A stretch of DNA of 40,818 nucleotides. It comes from Pseudomonas sp. ICMP 561. Lineage in GTDB: Bacteria > Pseudomonadota > Gammaproteobacteria > Pseudomonadales > Pseudomonadaceae. This document shows, piece after piece, positions 7,265 to 15,735 of the stretch (position 1 is the stretch's first letter; the number at the start of each line of letters is the position of its first letter). The translations under genes were made by a program, and so were the position numbers. The stretch spans positions 95,945 to 136,762 of the forward strand of contig NZ_LKBT01000010.1 of NCBI RefSeq assembly GCF_002699985.1, in the 5' to 3' direction. Below the pieces are notes generated by a model. It searched no databases, was not told where the DNA came from, and saw only the letters and a list, made by a program, of their open reading frames with translations.

Positions 7265-8200
7265 CTATGGGTTGCGGCTGCCCTCCTCGCGCGACAACGC
7301 GACCAGACTGTCCAGGCGAGCGCCTTGAAAAGCGACTGCCGTTCCCTGCTCGAAAACTTTGCGCGCCAGCCCGGTCAACACGGTGCCCGGCGGGAATTCA
7401 ATCTGCAGACGCGCGCCGCGCTCGTAAGCGGTCTGCACCGTGCTGCGCCAGTCGATGACGCGGCACATGTTGAAGGCCAGATCGTCGCGCAGCTTGTCCG
7501 CAGTCAACATTGGCCGCGCCGTGCTGCCACTCAGATAACGCACCGCGGGAGCTTTGATCGTCACGTTAGCGAAAGCCTCAGCCAAGGCCTGCGCCGGTTG
7601 TTCAAGCAGCGCGCAATGGGACGGCACACTCACCGCCAGACGCTTGACCGTCGCCGCACCGCTGACCTTTGCCAGGCGCGCCACGTCAGCCATGGCCTCG
7701 GCGCTTCCGGCGATCACAAACTGGCTTTCGGCGTTGATATTGGCCAGGTACATGGGCTGTTGAGGACCGTGCACTTCGGCGACCAGCGCTTCGACGGCGG
7801 TCTGATCCAGCCCGATAATCGCCGTCATGCCATAGCCTTGGGGATAGGCGCTCTGCATCAGTTCACCACGCAAGGCCACCAACCGAACGGCGTCAGCGAA
7901 GCTCAGCGAACCGGCGACAACCGCTGCCGGATAAGCACCAATGGACAAACCGGCAACGGTGTCCGGCACGCAGCCCTGGGTTTGTAAAAGACGCGCACTG
8001 GCGACCCCGGCAATCAACAAACACAACTGCACTGCGCGAGTGGATTGCAGCGCTTGCTCAGAATCCAGCAGCAATAGGTCTTCGCCCAACGCATCGCTTG
8101 CTTCATTCAGGCAATCACGAATCGATTGCTCATCTGGCAACTGATTCAACATGCCCGGCTGCTGCGCGCCCTGGCCGGGGAACACCCAAAAGCTGCTCAT
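7265..8200 (-). CDS. mdcH: MdcH, malonyl-CoA:ACP transacylase of malonate decarboxylase
   Basis: 311 aa. MdcH charges the prosthetic group of the MdcC carrier protein by moving malonyl (in practice an acyl group from CoA) to it, priming the cycle. Malonyltransferase (FabD-like) signatures are FPGQGAQQPGML at residues 7-18, the nucleophile elbow AGLSIGAYPAAV with Ser86, and a histidine in AVSVPSHCALLEQPA near residue 192. The ATG overlaps the mdcG stop codon as ATGA, which indicates translational coupling. Length is normal for the family. Confidence 0.93.
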   Translation of the reverse strand: MSSFWVFPGQGAQQPGMLNQLPDEQSIRDCLNEASDALGEDLLLLDSEQALQSTRAVQLCLLIAGVASARLLQTQGCVPDTVAGLSIGAYPAAVVAGSLSFADAVRLVALRGELMQSAYPQGYGMTAIIGLDQTAVEALVAEVHGPQQPMYLANINAESQFVIAGSAEAMADVARLAKVSGAATVKRLAVSVPSHCALLEQPAQALAEAFANVTIKAPAVRYLSGSTARPMLTADKLRDDLAFNMCRVIDWRSTVQTAYERGARLQIEFPPGTVLTGLARKVFEQGTAVAFQGARLDSLVALSREEGSRNP

Positions 8201-8823
8201 GCGCAGGCCTCGGTCGGCTGCCAGGGTTGGGTGACCAACCAGGCACCCTGCTCACTCTTGAGCAACACCTGACGCGAAGCACCCGCCCACTCGCGCAATG
8301 CCAGCGCGCCAAAAGGCGTCTGCAATTGCACGTCAATGCGACACACGGAGCGGTCCAGAACCTTCACCAACTCGCCAGCCCATTCACGGCTGACAAAGCG
8401 CGGGGTGCGCACAATCAAGTCCAGGTCACTGTTCTGATGCAGTGCCGCCACACCGCTGGCCAGCTCGAAGCCAGCGCTGCCGCTCACGCCCCAAGGCAAC
8501 GCCAGCAGATCCATCAACGGGCGAATCTGATCCAGTGCTTGCAGCGCAGGCCAATCGTGCGTTCCTTGAACATGCGTCAACTGCTCAGGACGCACGAAAC
8601 GCTCGATAGCATCCCGTGGCATCAGTCCCGCGAACCGTTGCTCACGACCCGGACCACGAATACCCACCGCGACAAGTGCTCGCGGCGCCAATGAACGACG
8701 CACCACCACCGGATGCTCAAGGCGTACGGCCTCAAGCACCCAGTCCGGCGCATCGGCAGGCAAGGCAGACACAGGCATGCCCCACAACAAATCGTGGGGC
8801 AGCACTGCCAGATCAGCGTTCAT
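8197..8823 (-). CDS. mdcG: MdcG, phosphoribosyl-dephospho-CoA transferase
   Basis: 208 aa. MdcG transfers the 2'-(5''-phosphoribosyl)-3'-dephospho-CoA group onto the serine of MdcC, producing holo-ACP. The nucleotidyltransferase motif appears as HQNSDLDLIVRTPRF, with the paired aspartates DLD expected to bind metal. A further acidic residue follows in RIDVQLQTPFG. The start MNADLAVLPHDLLWG matches the family. Its ATG directly follows the mdcE stop (TAAATG), and its end overlaps mdcH. Confidence 0.92.
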   Translation of the reverse strand: MNADLAVLPHDLLWGMPVSALPADAPDWVLEAVRLEHPVVVRRSLAPRALVAVGIRGPGREQRFAGLMPRDAIERFVRPEQLTHVQGTHDWPALQALDQIRPLMDLLALPWGVSGSAGFELASGVAALHQNSDLDLIVRTPRFVSREWAGELVKVLDRSVCRIDVQLQTPFGALALREWAGASRQVLLKSEQGAWLVTQPWQPTEACA

Positions 8824-9624
8824 TTACCACTGCGCCCGCAGCAGTTCGCGCACTTTTGACGAGGCTTGGCGATTGCTCGCGCCAAGTCGGCTGCTCAGGT
8901 CATTCCCTGTGGCCTTCACGTCTTTGATCGCACTGTTCAGCACATCCTGAACCTGGCTGATATCTTCGCCGGAGGGCTGTTCGATCTGGCTCACCGACAA
9001 GGTTTCCCAGAGCAGGCCAAGGCTGGCGTAGTTCTCGATGTCGTACGCCATGGGCGGGATGCTGGAAGCGAGTTTTTCCAGTTCGTCGACGCTGCGCAAC
9101 GTGACTCGCGCGGCTGACTCTTTGCCCATGGCGTGCACCATGACGCCAGGATCACGCAAGGCAATCAGCCGATTGGCCTGATAACCGTGAGCCAGGAACG
9201 CACCGGACATCGCCTTGCCGACCAACAAACCAATCACCGGATGGCCCGCCAGTCGCGCACGGGCATAACTGTCTACAGCGCCCGCCAAAGCTTGATGAAT
9301 GCCCAGCGCTTCTTCGCGCCGCCCATACGCCTGGCTCGGCACATCGACGATAGCGATCAGTGCTCGCTTGTGTTCGTTATCACGATCCAGCTCGATGGCG
9401 GAATCCACGGCCTTGGCCAAACCCCAGCCTTCCAGTAAACCGACCTCGCCATTGCGAGCACGGGGGAACCGGTTGTCAGCATCGGCGACCACTGCCAGAA
9501 AGCGCACCGCCTGCTCACCCAATACGCCATCCGCTGCCTTGACTGAATGCGGCAAACCCACCACTTCGGCCGCGTTGGCGCTGAGCGCTTTGAACCAGTT
9601 CAAACCTCGTTGGGAAGCGCTCAT
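8824..9624 (-). CDS. mdcE: MdcE, malonate decarboxylase gamma subunit
   Basis: 266 aa. With MdcD it forms the malonyl-S-ACP decarboxylase, a carboxyltransferase-fold heterodimer. I chose the ATG at 9624 (MSASQRGLNWFKALS) because it overlaps the mdcD stop as ATGA; an in-frame extension to 9714 lies inside mdcD. Visible crotonase-like features are RALIAIVDVPSQAYGRREEA, GHPVIGLLVGKAMSGAFLAH (oxyanion-hole region) and DPGVMVHAMGKESAARVT. Length is as expected for MdcE. Confidence 0.93.
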   Translation of the reverse strand: MSASQRGLNWFKALSANAAEVVGLPHSVKAADGVLGEQAVRFLAVVADADNRFPRARNGEVGLLEGWGLAKAVDSAIELDRDNEHKRALIAIVDVPSQAYGRREEALGIHQALAGAVDSYARARLAGHPVIGLLVGKAMSGAFLAHGYQANRLIALRDPGVMVHAMGKESAARVTLRSVDELEKLASSIPPMAYDIENYASLGLLWETLSVSQIEQPSGEDISQVQDVLNSAIKDVKATGNDLSSRLGASNRQASSKVRELLRAQW

Positions 9625-10487
9625 GGCTTGGCTCCTTTGGATTGCGGCTCGGTATAGAGATCGCGCACGGTTTGCGGATCGATTTGCGAAGCAGTATCGA
9701 GACGTGCCAGACAATGCAGAAAGGTTTCGTACTGGCTGCTGCGCTCCTGAGCCGGAACACCGAGGCTGATCCAGCCGGTCACCTGTTCACGGATCGCTTG
9801 AACGTCGTCAGCGGCAAAACCGTCCACCAGATGGCTGGCGTAACGCTGCTCACCTCCGGTAAGGCTCCAGATGAAAGGCCGATCGCGGGAGTCGTATTCT
9901 TCGATGCCCGCTTCCTGCTCGATCACTTGCGGGCCGTTCAAGCCGAGCCGTGCTTCCTGAGTCACCAACAGGTAACTGCACAAGCCCGCCGCGATGGACA
10001 TGCCTCCAAAACAACCGACGCTGCCTGCCACCACGCCGATCACCGGCTGGTACTGGCGCAGGTCGACAATCGCCGCGTGAATTTCGGCAATCGCGGCCAG
10101 CCCAAGGTTGGCTTCCTGCAGCCGCACGCCACCGGTTTCCAGTAGCAAAATCGCGGCGGTCGGAATGCCGTTGCGGTTGTCTTCAGCGGCCAGCTCCAGT
10201 GCACCGGCCATTTTCGCGCCGCCTACTTCACCCATGCTGCCGCCCTGAAACGCACCTTCGATGGCGGCGATAACCACGGGCAAACCATCGACCGTACCTT
10301 TGGCGACAATCACCCCGTCGTCCGCCTGAGCGACGATGCCTTGCTTGATCAACCAGGGCGACATGACACGATCAAAAGGACCGATCAGCTCACGAAAGCT
10401 ACCCTCGTCGAGCAAAGCCTTGGCTCGCTGACGCGCACCAAGCTCGACAAAGCTGTGTTGCTGGAGCAAGCGGGCGGTATCAGTCAT
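9621..10487 (-). CDS. mdcD: MdcD, malonate decarboxylase beta subunit
   Basis: 288 aa. This is the partner of MdcE in decarboxylating malonyl-S-ACP to acetyl-S-ACP. I chose the ATG at 10487 (MTDTARLLQQHSFVELGARQ), which overlaps the end of mdcC by 8 bp; an upstream in-frame start at 10634 would run through mdcC. Carboxyltransferase features include AAIEGAFQGGSMGEVGGAKM, LLLETGGVRLQEANLGLAAI and GVVAGSVGCFGGMSIAAGLC. Its stop overlaps the mdcE start. Confidence 0.93.
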   Translation of the reverse strand: MTDTARLLQQHSFVELGARQRAKALLDEGSFRELIGPFDRVMSPWLIKQGIVAQADDGVIVAKGTVDGLPVVIAAIEGAFQGGSMGEVGGAKMAGALELAAEDNRNGIPTAAILLLETGGVRLQEANLGLAAIAEIHAAIVDLRQYQPVIGVVAGSVGCFGGMSIAAGLCSYLLVTQEARLGLNGPQVIEQEAGIEEYDSRDRPFIWSLTGGEQRYASHLVDGFAADDVQAIREQVTGWISLGVPAQERSSQYETFLHCLARLDTASQIDPQTVRDLYTEPQSKGAKP

Positions 10488-10779
10488 GGCCGATCTCCTC
10501 GAAGCCTTGCTCCAGACGCAAACGAACCACGCCTGGTGTGGCGCCGAAATCATGAATATCGATGGCCAACGCAGGTGGCGTCTGACCGTCGAACATGCGC
10601 TCGAACAAATGCTGCCAGCGGGCAGACGCGCCATTCACCGACGTCACCACGTTGATCGACAACTTGCCGGGTACACCGGGTTCAAGCAGTACTTCCAGAT
10701 CACCGGAACCGACACAACCCACCAGCGCACGGCCCAGTGGCGGCTGCCCGGCGGGAAATTCAAAAGACAGGGTTTCCAT
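10480..10779 (-). CDS. mdcC: MdcC, malonate decarboxylase acyl carrier protein (delta subunit)
   Basis: 99 aa. This carrier protein holds the acetyl/malonyl group through a phosphoribosyl-dephospho-CoA prosthetic group. With the ATG at 10779 (METLSFEFPAGQPPLG), the serine of VGCVGSGDLEVLL falls at residue 25, the attachment position known for the Klebsiella protein. This supports that start over the ATG two codons earlier. The gene starts 2 bp after the mdcB stop and overlaps mdcD by 8 bp. Confidence 0.93.
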   Translation of the reverse strand: METLSFEFPAGQPPLGRALVGCVGSGDLEVLLEPGVPGKLSINVVTSVNGASARWQHLFERMFDGQTPPALAIDIHDFGATPGVVRLRLEQGFEEIGHD

Positions 10780-10781
10780 GA

Positions 10782-11663
10782 TCAAACACTCCTCGATTCA
10801 GAGCCGAGCACAGGCTCAAGGCTATCGATGAACAGGCATGCGGCGAGCAAATCGGCAGCGCCACCGGGGGATGCATTGAGCTGCAACAACTGCTGATCCA
10901 GCGCGTGCAATTGGCGACGACCGGCCAGGCTCGCACTGCCGCCCGCATCCAGCACCCGTTGCGCGCCGTGCTGCATGGCGTGCAAACCTTCAAGGCCGGA
11001 GCGATACAGCACACAGGTGTCTGCCAACGTGGTCATGATCGCCAGCAAGGCATCGAGTCGCGCGTTCTGCTCGCCGCTGGCGGACGCCCGACTGTGTTGC
11101 AGTTGCGGCAGGCCTTTTTGCATGACGGCGGGGAAGCCCAGTTGCGCCTGTTCTTTCGCGCCCATGGCGCCATAACGCTGCGCCACTTGTGCGCCGTGGC
11201 TAAGTTGCGCAACCACGTTGCGGTCTTCAATCAAGGCCAGCTTTGCGGCGCGCAAGGTCAATTGCGCTGGGCTGCAGTTATTGGGTTCAAGTGCGGCAGC
11301 GGTGACCAAAAGGCCCAAGGCCCAGATCGCGCCACGGTGGGTGTTCACGCCGTTCGTGGTGCGCAGCATCGCGGCTTCACCTTCGCGACCAATGCGGCCC
11401 AAGGCCTCGCGCAAAGGCTGGCCGATTTCCGCGAACTGTTCGGCGGACTCGGCCATGCCTTTGAACATTGGCCACAGCGACAACGCCGAAGCGTGCATCA
11501 GGCCCAGATGCAGATCGCTGTGCGCGCCACTGCCGCGCCGATCCACCAGTGCAGGCTTAGGTGACAGGTCCGCTTCATCGATCAACGCGTCGACGGCAAG
11601 GTCAGCCAACTGTTCGGCGAACAACGGGCTGTCAGATTTGGCTTTGTGTGCGAGTGCGCTCAT
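10782..11663 (-). CDS. mdcB: MdcB, triphosphoribosyl-dephospho-CoA synthase
   Basis: 293 aa. MdcB makes 2'-(5''-triphosphoribosyl)-3'-dephospho-CoA from ATP and dephospho-CoA, the precursor of the MdcC prosthetic group. Family motifs (CitG/MdcB type) are [40 protein letters not shown] and the late [15 protein letters not shown] chose the ATG at 11663, which overlaps the mdcA stop by 1 bp (TAATG). An in-frame extension to 11711 lies inside mdcA and is rejected. Confidence 0.92.
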   Translation of the reverse strand: MSALAHKAKSDSPLFAEQLADLAVDALIDEADLSPKPALVDRRGSGAHSDLHLGLMHASALSLWPMFKGMAESAEQFAEIGQPLREALGRIGREGEAAMLRTTNGVNTHRGAIWALGLLVTAAALEPNNCSPAQLTLRAAKLALIEDRNVVAQLSHGAQVAQRYGAMGAKEQAQLGFPAVMQKGLPQLQHSRASASGEQNARLDALLAIMTTLADTCVLYRSGLEGLHAMQHGAQRVLDAGGSASLAGRRQLHALDQQLLQLNASPGGAADLLAACLFIDSLEPVLGSESRSV

Positions 11664-13339
11664 TACCAGCTCCTGAATTTTGCAGGCGGGTTGTACAAGC
11701 CGCCCGACCACTGCACCAGATCACCGATGCTCTTGGCGGCGAGCAATTCGCGGCTGGCATCGGTGCGGCGGATACCCAGGTCTTCCGGCAGCGCAATCAA
11801 ACCTTCGCGACGCATGCGCGCGGTGTCTTTGGGGTTATGGCGCATGCCGATGACAGTCACGCCTGCCACCGCAGCGATCATCGCCTGACGCTCTTCCAGG
11901 CTGCGTGCCTTGTACAGATAGGCAATGCCTTCTTCGGTGAGCAAATGGGTGACGTCATCGCCGTAGATCATGATCGGCGCGAGGGGCATGCCGCTTTTCT
12001 TCGCCACTTCGACCGCATCAAGGGTTTCCACGAAAGTGGGTTTACCACCTTCCTGGAAAGTCTCGACCATTTGCACCACGAGCTTTTTGCCGCGCTCAAG
12101 ATAAGCATCCGGGCCGTCGCCGCTCTGTTGGCGCATGTCCAGCCAGGCGGGGGTTGGATGGCGACGCCCATGAGGGTCGTGGCCCATGTTCGGCGCGCCA
12201 CCAAAACCGGCGAGGCGACCACGGGTGACGGTTGAGGAGTGACCATCACCATCCACTTGCAAGGTCGCGCCGATGAACAGATCCACCGCGTACTGTCCGG
12301 CCAGTTGGCAGACCATGCGGTTGGAACGCATCGAGCCATCGCGCCCGGTAAAGAACACGTCTGGCCGGGCAGCAATGTAGTTTTCCATACCCAGCTCAGT
12401 GCCGAAGCAGTGCACGCTCTCCACCCAGCCGCTTTCGATGGCGGGGATCAACGTCGGGTGCGGATTGAGCGTCCAGTTGCGACAGATCTTGCCCTTCAGA
12501 CCGAGTGATTCACCGTAGGTCGGCAGGATCAATTCGATGGCGGCGGTGTTGAAGCCGATGCCGTGGTTGAGCGACTGCACATTGTGTTTTTCGTAGATGC
12601 CACGAATCGCCATCATCGCCATCAGCACGTGTACTGGCTTGATGTGGCGCGGGTCGCGGGTGAACAACGGTTCGATGTAAAACGGCTTGTCGGCGACCAC
12701 CACAAAGTCGACCCACGACGCCGGAATATCAACGCGAGGCAGATCGCTGACGTCGTCCACCAATTGGTTGACCTGGACGATGACAATGCCGTCGCTGAAC
12801 GCGGCCGGTTCGATCAAGGCGGGAGTGTCTTCAGTGCTTGGGCCGGTGTAGATGTTGCCCGCCCGGTCGGCCATGAAACCGGCAGAGAGCACGACGTTGG
12901 GAATCAGATCGACCACGAGCCGCGAGTACAGCTCGATGTAGGTATGAATCGCGCCGATTTCCAGCAGGCCGTCTTCCAGCAACTGGCTGATGCGCAGGCT
13001 TTGCGTGCCGGCAAAGGAGAAATCGAGCTTGCGGGCGATGCCGCGTTCGAACAGATCAAGGTGCTCCGAGCGACCGACACTGGGCATGATCATGTGCAGG
13101 TCGTGCAACTTGGCGGGATCGACTTTGGCCAGGGCACGGGAAAGAAAGTCCGCCTGCTTCTGGTTGTTGCCCTCAAGCACCACGCGATCACCGGACACCA
13201 TCAAGGCTTCCAGCGCCGCGACGATGTTGTCGGTCGGCAACACCACACCATCGGCAAGATGCCGCACCTGCTCGAGCCGCCGCTGTTTCTCGGTGCGACG
13301 ACGCGACCAGCGCGCGTCGGGGGTCGTTATTGTTGTCAT
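11663..13339 (-). CDS. mdcA: MdcA, malonate decarboxylase alpha subunit (acetyl-ACP:malonate ACP transferase)
   Basis: 558 aa. MdcA swaps malonate for acetate on MdcC, so the cycle needs no further CoA ester. The ATG at 13339 ([20 protein letters not shown]) is preceded by GTGGAGTGGAC. A GTG two codons earlier is also in frame, but it sits inside that Shine-Dalgarno stretch. CoA-transferase-like features include [18 protein letters not shown] and [40 protein letters not shown] and [20 protein letters not shown], near residues 365-400, are typical of MdcA. It is the first gene of the operon mdcABCDEGH-madLM. Confidence 0.95.
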   Translation of the reverse strand: MTTITTPDARWSRRRTEKQRRLEQVRHLADGVVLPTDNIVAALEALMVSGDRVVLEGNNQKQADFLSRALAKVDPAKLHDLHMIMPSVGRSEHLDLFERGIARKLDFSFAGTQSLRISQLLEDGLLEIGAIHTYIELYSRLVVDLIPNVVLSAGFMADRAGNIYTGPSTEDTPALIEPAAFSDGIVIVQVNQLVDDVSDLPRVDIPASWVDFVVVADKPFYIEPLFTRDPRHIKPVHVLMAMMAIRGIYEKHNVQSLNHGIGFNTAAIELILPTYGESLGLKGKICRNWTLNPHPTLIPAIESGWVESVHCFGTELGMENYIAARPDVFFTGRDGSMRSNRMVCQLAGQYAVDLFIGATLQVDGDGHSSTVTRGRLAGFGGAPNMGHDPHGRRHPTPAWLDMRQQSGDGPDAYLERGKKLVVQMVETFQEGGKPTFVETLDAVEVAKKSGMPLAPIMIYGDDVTHLLTEEGIAYLYKARSLEERQAMIAAVAGVTVIGMRHNPKDTARMRREGLIALPEDLGIRRTDASRELLAAKSIGDLVQWSGGLYNPPAKFRSW

Positions 13340-13370
13340 GTCCACTCCACGATTTCGCTGTCGTGGGCCA

Positions 13371-13385
13371 CCTTAGGAGCTAAGG
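13371..13385. promoter_or_regulatory. Perfect palindrome upstream of mdcA
   Basis: CCTTAG-GAG-CTAAGG is a perfect 6+3+6 inverted repeat about 32 bp upstream of the mdcA start codon. It contains a T-N11-A arrangement of the kind LysR-type regulators such as MdcR bind. Whether it is an operator is inference. Confidence 0.4.
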
Positions 13386-13492
13386 GTGCGGGGCATCAAT
13401 CAAGTAGAGCGCGGGATCGTTACGGTTGGAGTAATGATCAGTTGATGGCGGCTAATGCTGGCCCAAAAGCTGTAGTGCAAGGCTCAGATCAT

Positions 13493-13582
13493 TGTGGGAG
13501 CTGGGCTTGCCCGCGATGCAGGCACCGCGGTGTTTCAGGCAGATCGCATCATCGTTCATCGCGAGCAAGCTCAGCTCCGACA
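13493..13582. repeat. REP doublet between mdcA and the DUF3077 gene
   Basis: TGTGGGAGCTGGGCTTGCCC faces GCGAGCAAGCTCAGCTCCGA in inverted orientation. The right end is slightly degraded (CTCCGACAG instead of CTCCTACAG). Confidence 0.88.
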
Positions 13583-13604
13583 GAAGAAAGTAGCTTCGCA
13601 GCAA

Positions 13605-13817
13605 CTATCGAAGCGACCGCTCAACCATCGCGTTGGCCATTTCAACCAGATGCACAACAGAAAACGCCAGATCGCGCTTTGAACCGGTCAGGCTGTCGCC
13701 GCATTCGTAAGCAGTGGCCATGGCGCAGCGCAGCAACTCCGAGGCGTGAGTCAGGGCTTGCTCCTGGGTCAGGGCGTGATTGGCGAGGAAGGGTATTTGG
13801 GGTGTTGTTTCGGGCAT
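13605..13817 (-). CDS. Small DUF3077-family protein
   Basis: 70 aa from the ATG at 13817 (MPETTPQIPFLANHALTQEQ). Start choice is uncertain: an in-frame ATG at 13856 and the upstream extension to 13865 would add up to 16 residues, and the Shine-Dalgarno is weak at 13817. The core HASELLRCAMATAYECGDSL and the end DLAFSVVHLVEMANAMVERS have the alternating helical pattern of the small DUF3077 (DUF6124-like) proteins abundant in Pseudomonas. No function is established. The gene is preceded by a highly structured leader (13859-14045) that looks like a C4-type antisense RNA switch, so its expression is probably controlled after transcription starts. Confidence 0.65.
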   Translation of the reverse strand: MPETTPQIPFLANHALTQEQALTHASELLRCAMATAYECGDSLTGSKRDLAFSVVHLVEMANAMVERSLR

Positions 13818-13891
13818 TTGATTGCATCCAATAAAAGACAAAGGAGCCGCATCCATCGCTACCAAACGAAGGGGTGGCGGCCGTGCACAAG

Positions 13892-13912
13892 TTGGTAGAA
13901 CCGGTTATTGGC
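13892..13912 (-). promoter_or_regulatory. Target segment complementary to the C4-like RNA
   Basis: On the minus strand this reads GCCAATAACCGGTTCTACCAA. GCCAATAA (13905-13912) is the reverse complement of TTATTGGC at 13997-14004. TCTACCAA (13892-13899) is the reverse complement of TTGGTAGA at 14013-14020. The order is correct for antiparallel pairing of both sites at once. A further TTTGGTAG at 13859-13866 could compete for the same target. Confidence 0.55.
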
Positions 13913-13964
13913 ACCCGGCGCATCCGAAGATGCCATGCGCACGGCCACCATAATCGTAAGCCGC

Positions 13965-14045
13965 AAAAAAGCGCCTTTACGAAGGTGGCGCATTGCGCCA
14001 ATAAGCTCGAGGTCTACCAAACCTGATCGCTGATTTTGCAGCGAC
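13965..14045 (-). ncRNA. C4-like antisense RNA / attenuator in the leader of the DUF3077 gene
   Basis: Read on the minus strand, the segment contains a 6-bp hairpin TCGCTG...CAGCGA (14027-14044), a TTGGTAGACC element, a TTATTGGC element, then a short GGCGC-AAT-GCGCC stem. It closes with an intrinsic-terminator shape, GCGCCACCTTCGTAAAGGCGC followed by TTTTTT (13971-13991 and 13965-13970). The two elements match the downstream target segment by 8 bp each. This is the known architecture of C4 antisense RNAs of phages P1/P7/P4, which are cut from a leader and pair with two sites in the same transcript. Assignment to the C4 family is from memory of that architecture and needs a covariance search. 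Confidence 0.55.
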
Positions 14046-14241
14046 GGCAGGAGGTTAGAGACCCAAATCACAGGGCGCAATAGGCCGGGATTTTCTCGGA
14101 AATTTCACTCAAGTGAAAGGGCGATGTCTGGCTGTGGAGCGGGGAAGTTGTGGCTCAATATCTCGGCGGGTAATACATACGTACTGATTCGCTCCGCCTA
14201 AATCAGTTACTTTTCATTGAAAACGCTCTTCGGATTTCATC

Positions 14242-14517
14242 ATGACCTCGCCTGACAACCCGCGGAATGAAAACTCCAGCGTTGAGACGACTTACTTGCT
14301 GAGTAACGAATCAAACGCCAAGCGCCTGCGCCGCTCTGTCGCTCAACACAAAGCCAGGACAGTTCTGACCGACGATATGTCCTTGAACCTAAGCGAGCTA
14401 GAAGTGAACCGACGCGCTCACGCAGCAAGCACAGGCCATTGTAGGAGTGACCGGGGTGGCGCTCCACCTTGCTCGCGATTCGGTTTCTCTGTCGACGACA
14501 ATTATCGCCTGAATTAA
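14242..14517 (+). pseudogene. Degraded YefM/Phd-type antitoxin remnant
   Basis: An ORF of 91 codons starts at 14242. Residues 14-34, around VETTYLLSNESNAKRLRRSV, resemble the C-terminal helix of YefM/Phd antitoxins (compare the family pattern EETAYLLRSPANAKRLLxSI). The N-terminal DNA-binding half is missing: only 13 residues (MTSPDNPRNENSS) precede the helix. After about residue 60 the frame runs into a REP doublet (HCRSDRGGAPPCSRF), so the end is not original. No toxin gene is visible beside it. It is best read as a decayed toxin-antitoxin remnant. It could still be translated, but there is no good ribosome binding site. Confidence 0.45.
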
Positions 14518-14547
14518 CGCTATCGCGAGCAAGCTCACTCCTACAGG
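14440..14547. repeat. REP doublet with an interrupted left half
   Basis: The left half reads GTAGGAGTGA, then about 17 extra bases (14451-14467), then CTTGCTCGCGAT. The right half is intact (ATCGCGAGCAAGCTCACTCC). The extra bases GGGGTGGCGCTCCACC are themselves partly palindromic. Confidence 0.82.
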
Positions 14548-14576
14548 TCCAAGGTTAGCTGCGGGACAACAACCGC

Positions 14577-15716
14577 TCAATCCAAGACCAACTGATACCG
14601 CGTACTCCGCCCTCCCCCCGGCAGTTTCAGCACGCAGCCCTTTTCCAGAAGATCAGCAAGGTGCCGGGTGGCAGTGGCTTTACTGACCTTCGCAACAGCC
14701 TGATATTGCGCGGCGCTGATGCCGCCTTCGAAACCCGGTTTGTCTGCCAGTAAACTTCCGTCCAGCAAACGGTTGAGGACTTTGATTTGCTCTGGCGATA
14801 AACCGTCTTCCCGGTGTTGCTGCCAGAAGCGTGCCTTGGCCAGAACGCGGTCGATGCGTTTGATCGCCTGCTCAAGGGTATGCAGCAGGGTTTGCAGAAA
14901 CCACTCAAGCCACGGCGTGATATCCAGACCGTCTTTCTGACTGCGCTCCAGAATTTCATAGTAGCCTCGTCGATCCGCAAGAATGCTCGCGGACATGGCG
15001 TAAAAGCGGATCGCCTGGTTCTCAGCCTGCGCCAAAGCAAGGTCAGTGATCGCTCGCGTCAGGCGGCCGTTGCCATCGTCGAAGGGATGCAGCGTCACGA
15101 ACCAGAAGTGCGCAATGCCCGCACGCAGCAATGGGTCAAGGCTGACATCTTCCCGGCTGGCGGAGAACCAATCGAGAAACGCATCGAGTTGTCCCTCCAG
15201 ACCTTCGCGCGCCGGGGCTTCGAAATGCACAGTTGGCCGGTCCACACGCCCCGACACCACCTGCATCGGCTCTTCGCCCCGCAAAGCACCTACCCGGATG
15301 TCGTGGGACAGCAGCGATGCCTGAGCCGGAAACAGCAGCGTATGCCAGTGCAGTACCCGCTCAAGGGTGAGCGTCGCAGTGTGTTGCTGGGTGGCATCGA
15401 GCATTAGCTCGGCCAGACCTTCACTGCGTGGGCTGACCCGCTGATCAGTCTCAAGTCCAAGACGCTTGGCCAGCGAGGAGCGCACCGAGCCAACATTCAG
15501 TTGCTCACCTTCAATGGCTGAAGAAGTGATGATGTTTTGCAGCAGCGCATCAAGCTCCGTCTGTGCGCTCGCATCGGCACCGGCCGCCCCCAACATGCCC
15601 AGCAACTGGCCCTGCGCCTGAGAGCAGCAACGCAACAGTGAGGCGAGCCGCTCCGCCTGCCAGCGAAAATGCGGCCAGTCAGCGTGCTGCCAGATCCAGT
15701 TCAGGGGTTCGTTCAT
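14577..15716 (-). CDS. Fic-domain protein with N-terminal DUF4172 and C-terminal winged helix
   Basis: 379 aa from the ATG at 15716 (MNEPLNWIWQHADWPHFRWQ), the usual N-terminus of DUF4172-Fic proteins; upstream in-frame ORF sequence contains the palindromes and a REP and is rejected. A class II inhibitory motif SSAIEGEQ (S-x-x-x-E-G) lies near residues 63-70. The Fic core HPFDDGNGRLTRA near residues 210-222 has the catalytic histidine and all ATP-binding residues, so it should be an active AMP-transferase held off by its own inhibitory helix. The last 45 residues (VSKATATRHLADLLEKGCVL, then GGGRSTRYQLV) look like a winged helix-turn-helix. Two palindromes lie directly upstream, which suggests autoregulation. 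Its target is unknown. It sits alone between REP doublets, next to but outside the chp operon. Confidence 0.88.
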   Translation of the reverse strand: MNEPLNWIWQHADWPHFRWQAERLASLLRCCSQAQGQLLGMLGAAGADASAQTELDALLQNIITSSAIEGEQLNVGSVRSSLAKRLGLETDQRVSPRSEGLAELMLDATQQHTATLTLERVLHWHTLLFPAQASLLSHDIRVGALRGEEPMQVVSGRVDRPTVHFEAPAREGLEGQLDAFLDWFSASREDVSLDPLLRAGIAHFWFVTLHPFDDGNGRLTRAITDLALAQAENQAIRFYAMSASILADRRGYYEILERSQKDGLDITPWLEWFLQTLLHTLEQAIKRIDRVLAKARFWQQHREDGLSPEQIKVLNRLLDGSLLADKPGFEGGISAAQYQAVAKVSKATATRHLADLLEKGCVLKLPGGGRSTRYQLVLD

Positions 15717-15735
15717 GATGACGGCCGTTATGCAC

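Noticed and set aside
12563..13834. 423-codon plus-strand ORF opposite mdcA
   Set aside because: It is antisense to mdcA and runs into a REP doublet and the DUF3077 gene; low-quality protein rich in His/Arg/Gln.
13859..14080. 73-codon minus-strand ORF (ending in HPFVW) in the leader of the DUF3077 gene
   Set aside because: It runs through the terminator-like hairpin and the pairing segments of the C4-like RNA. I treat it as leader RNA; a short icd-like leader peptide from the internal ATG codons remains possible but unproved.
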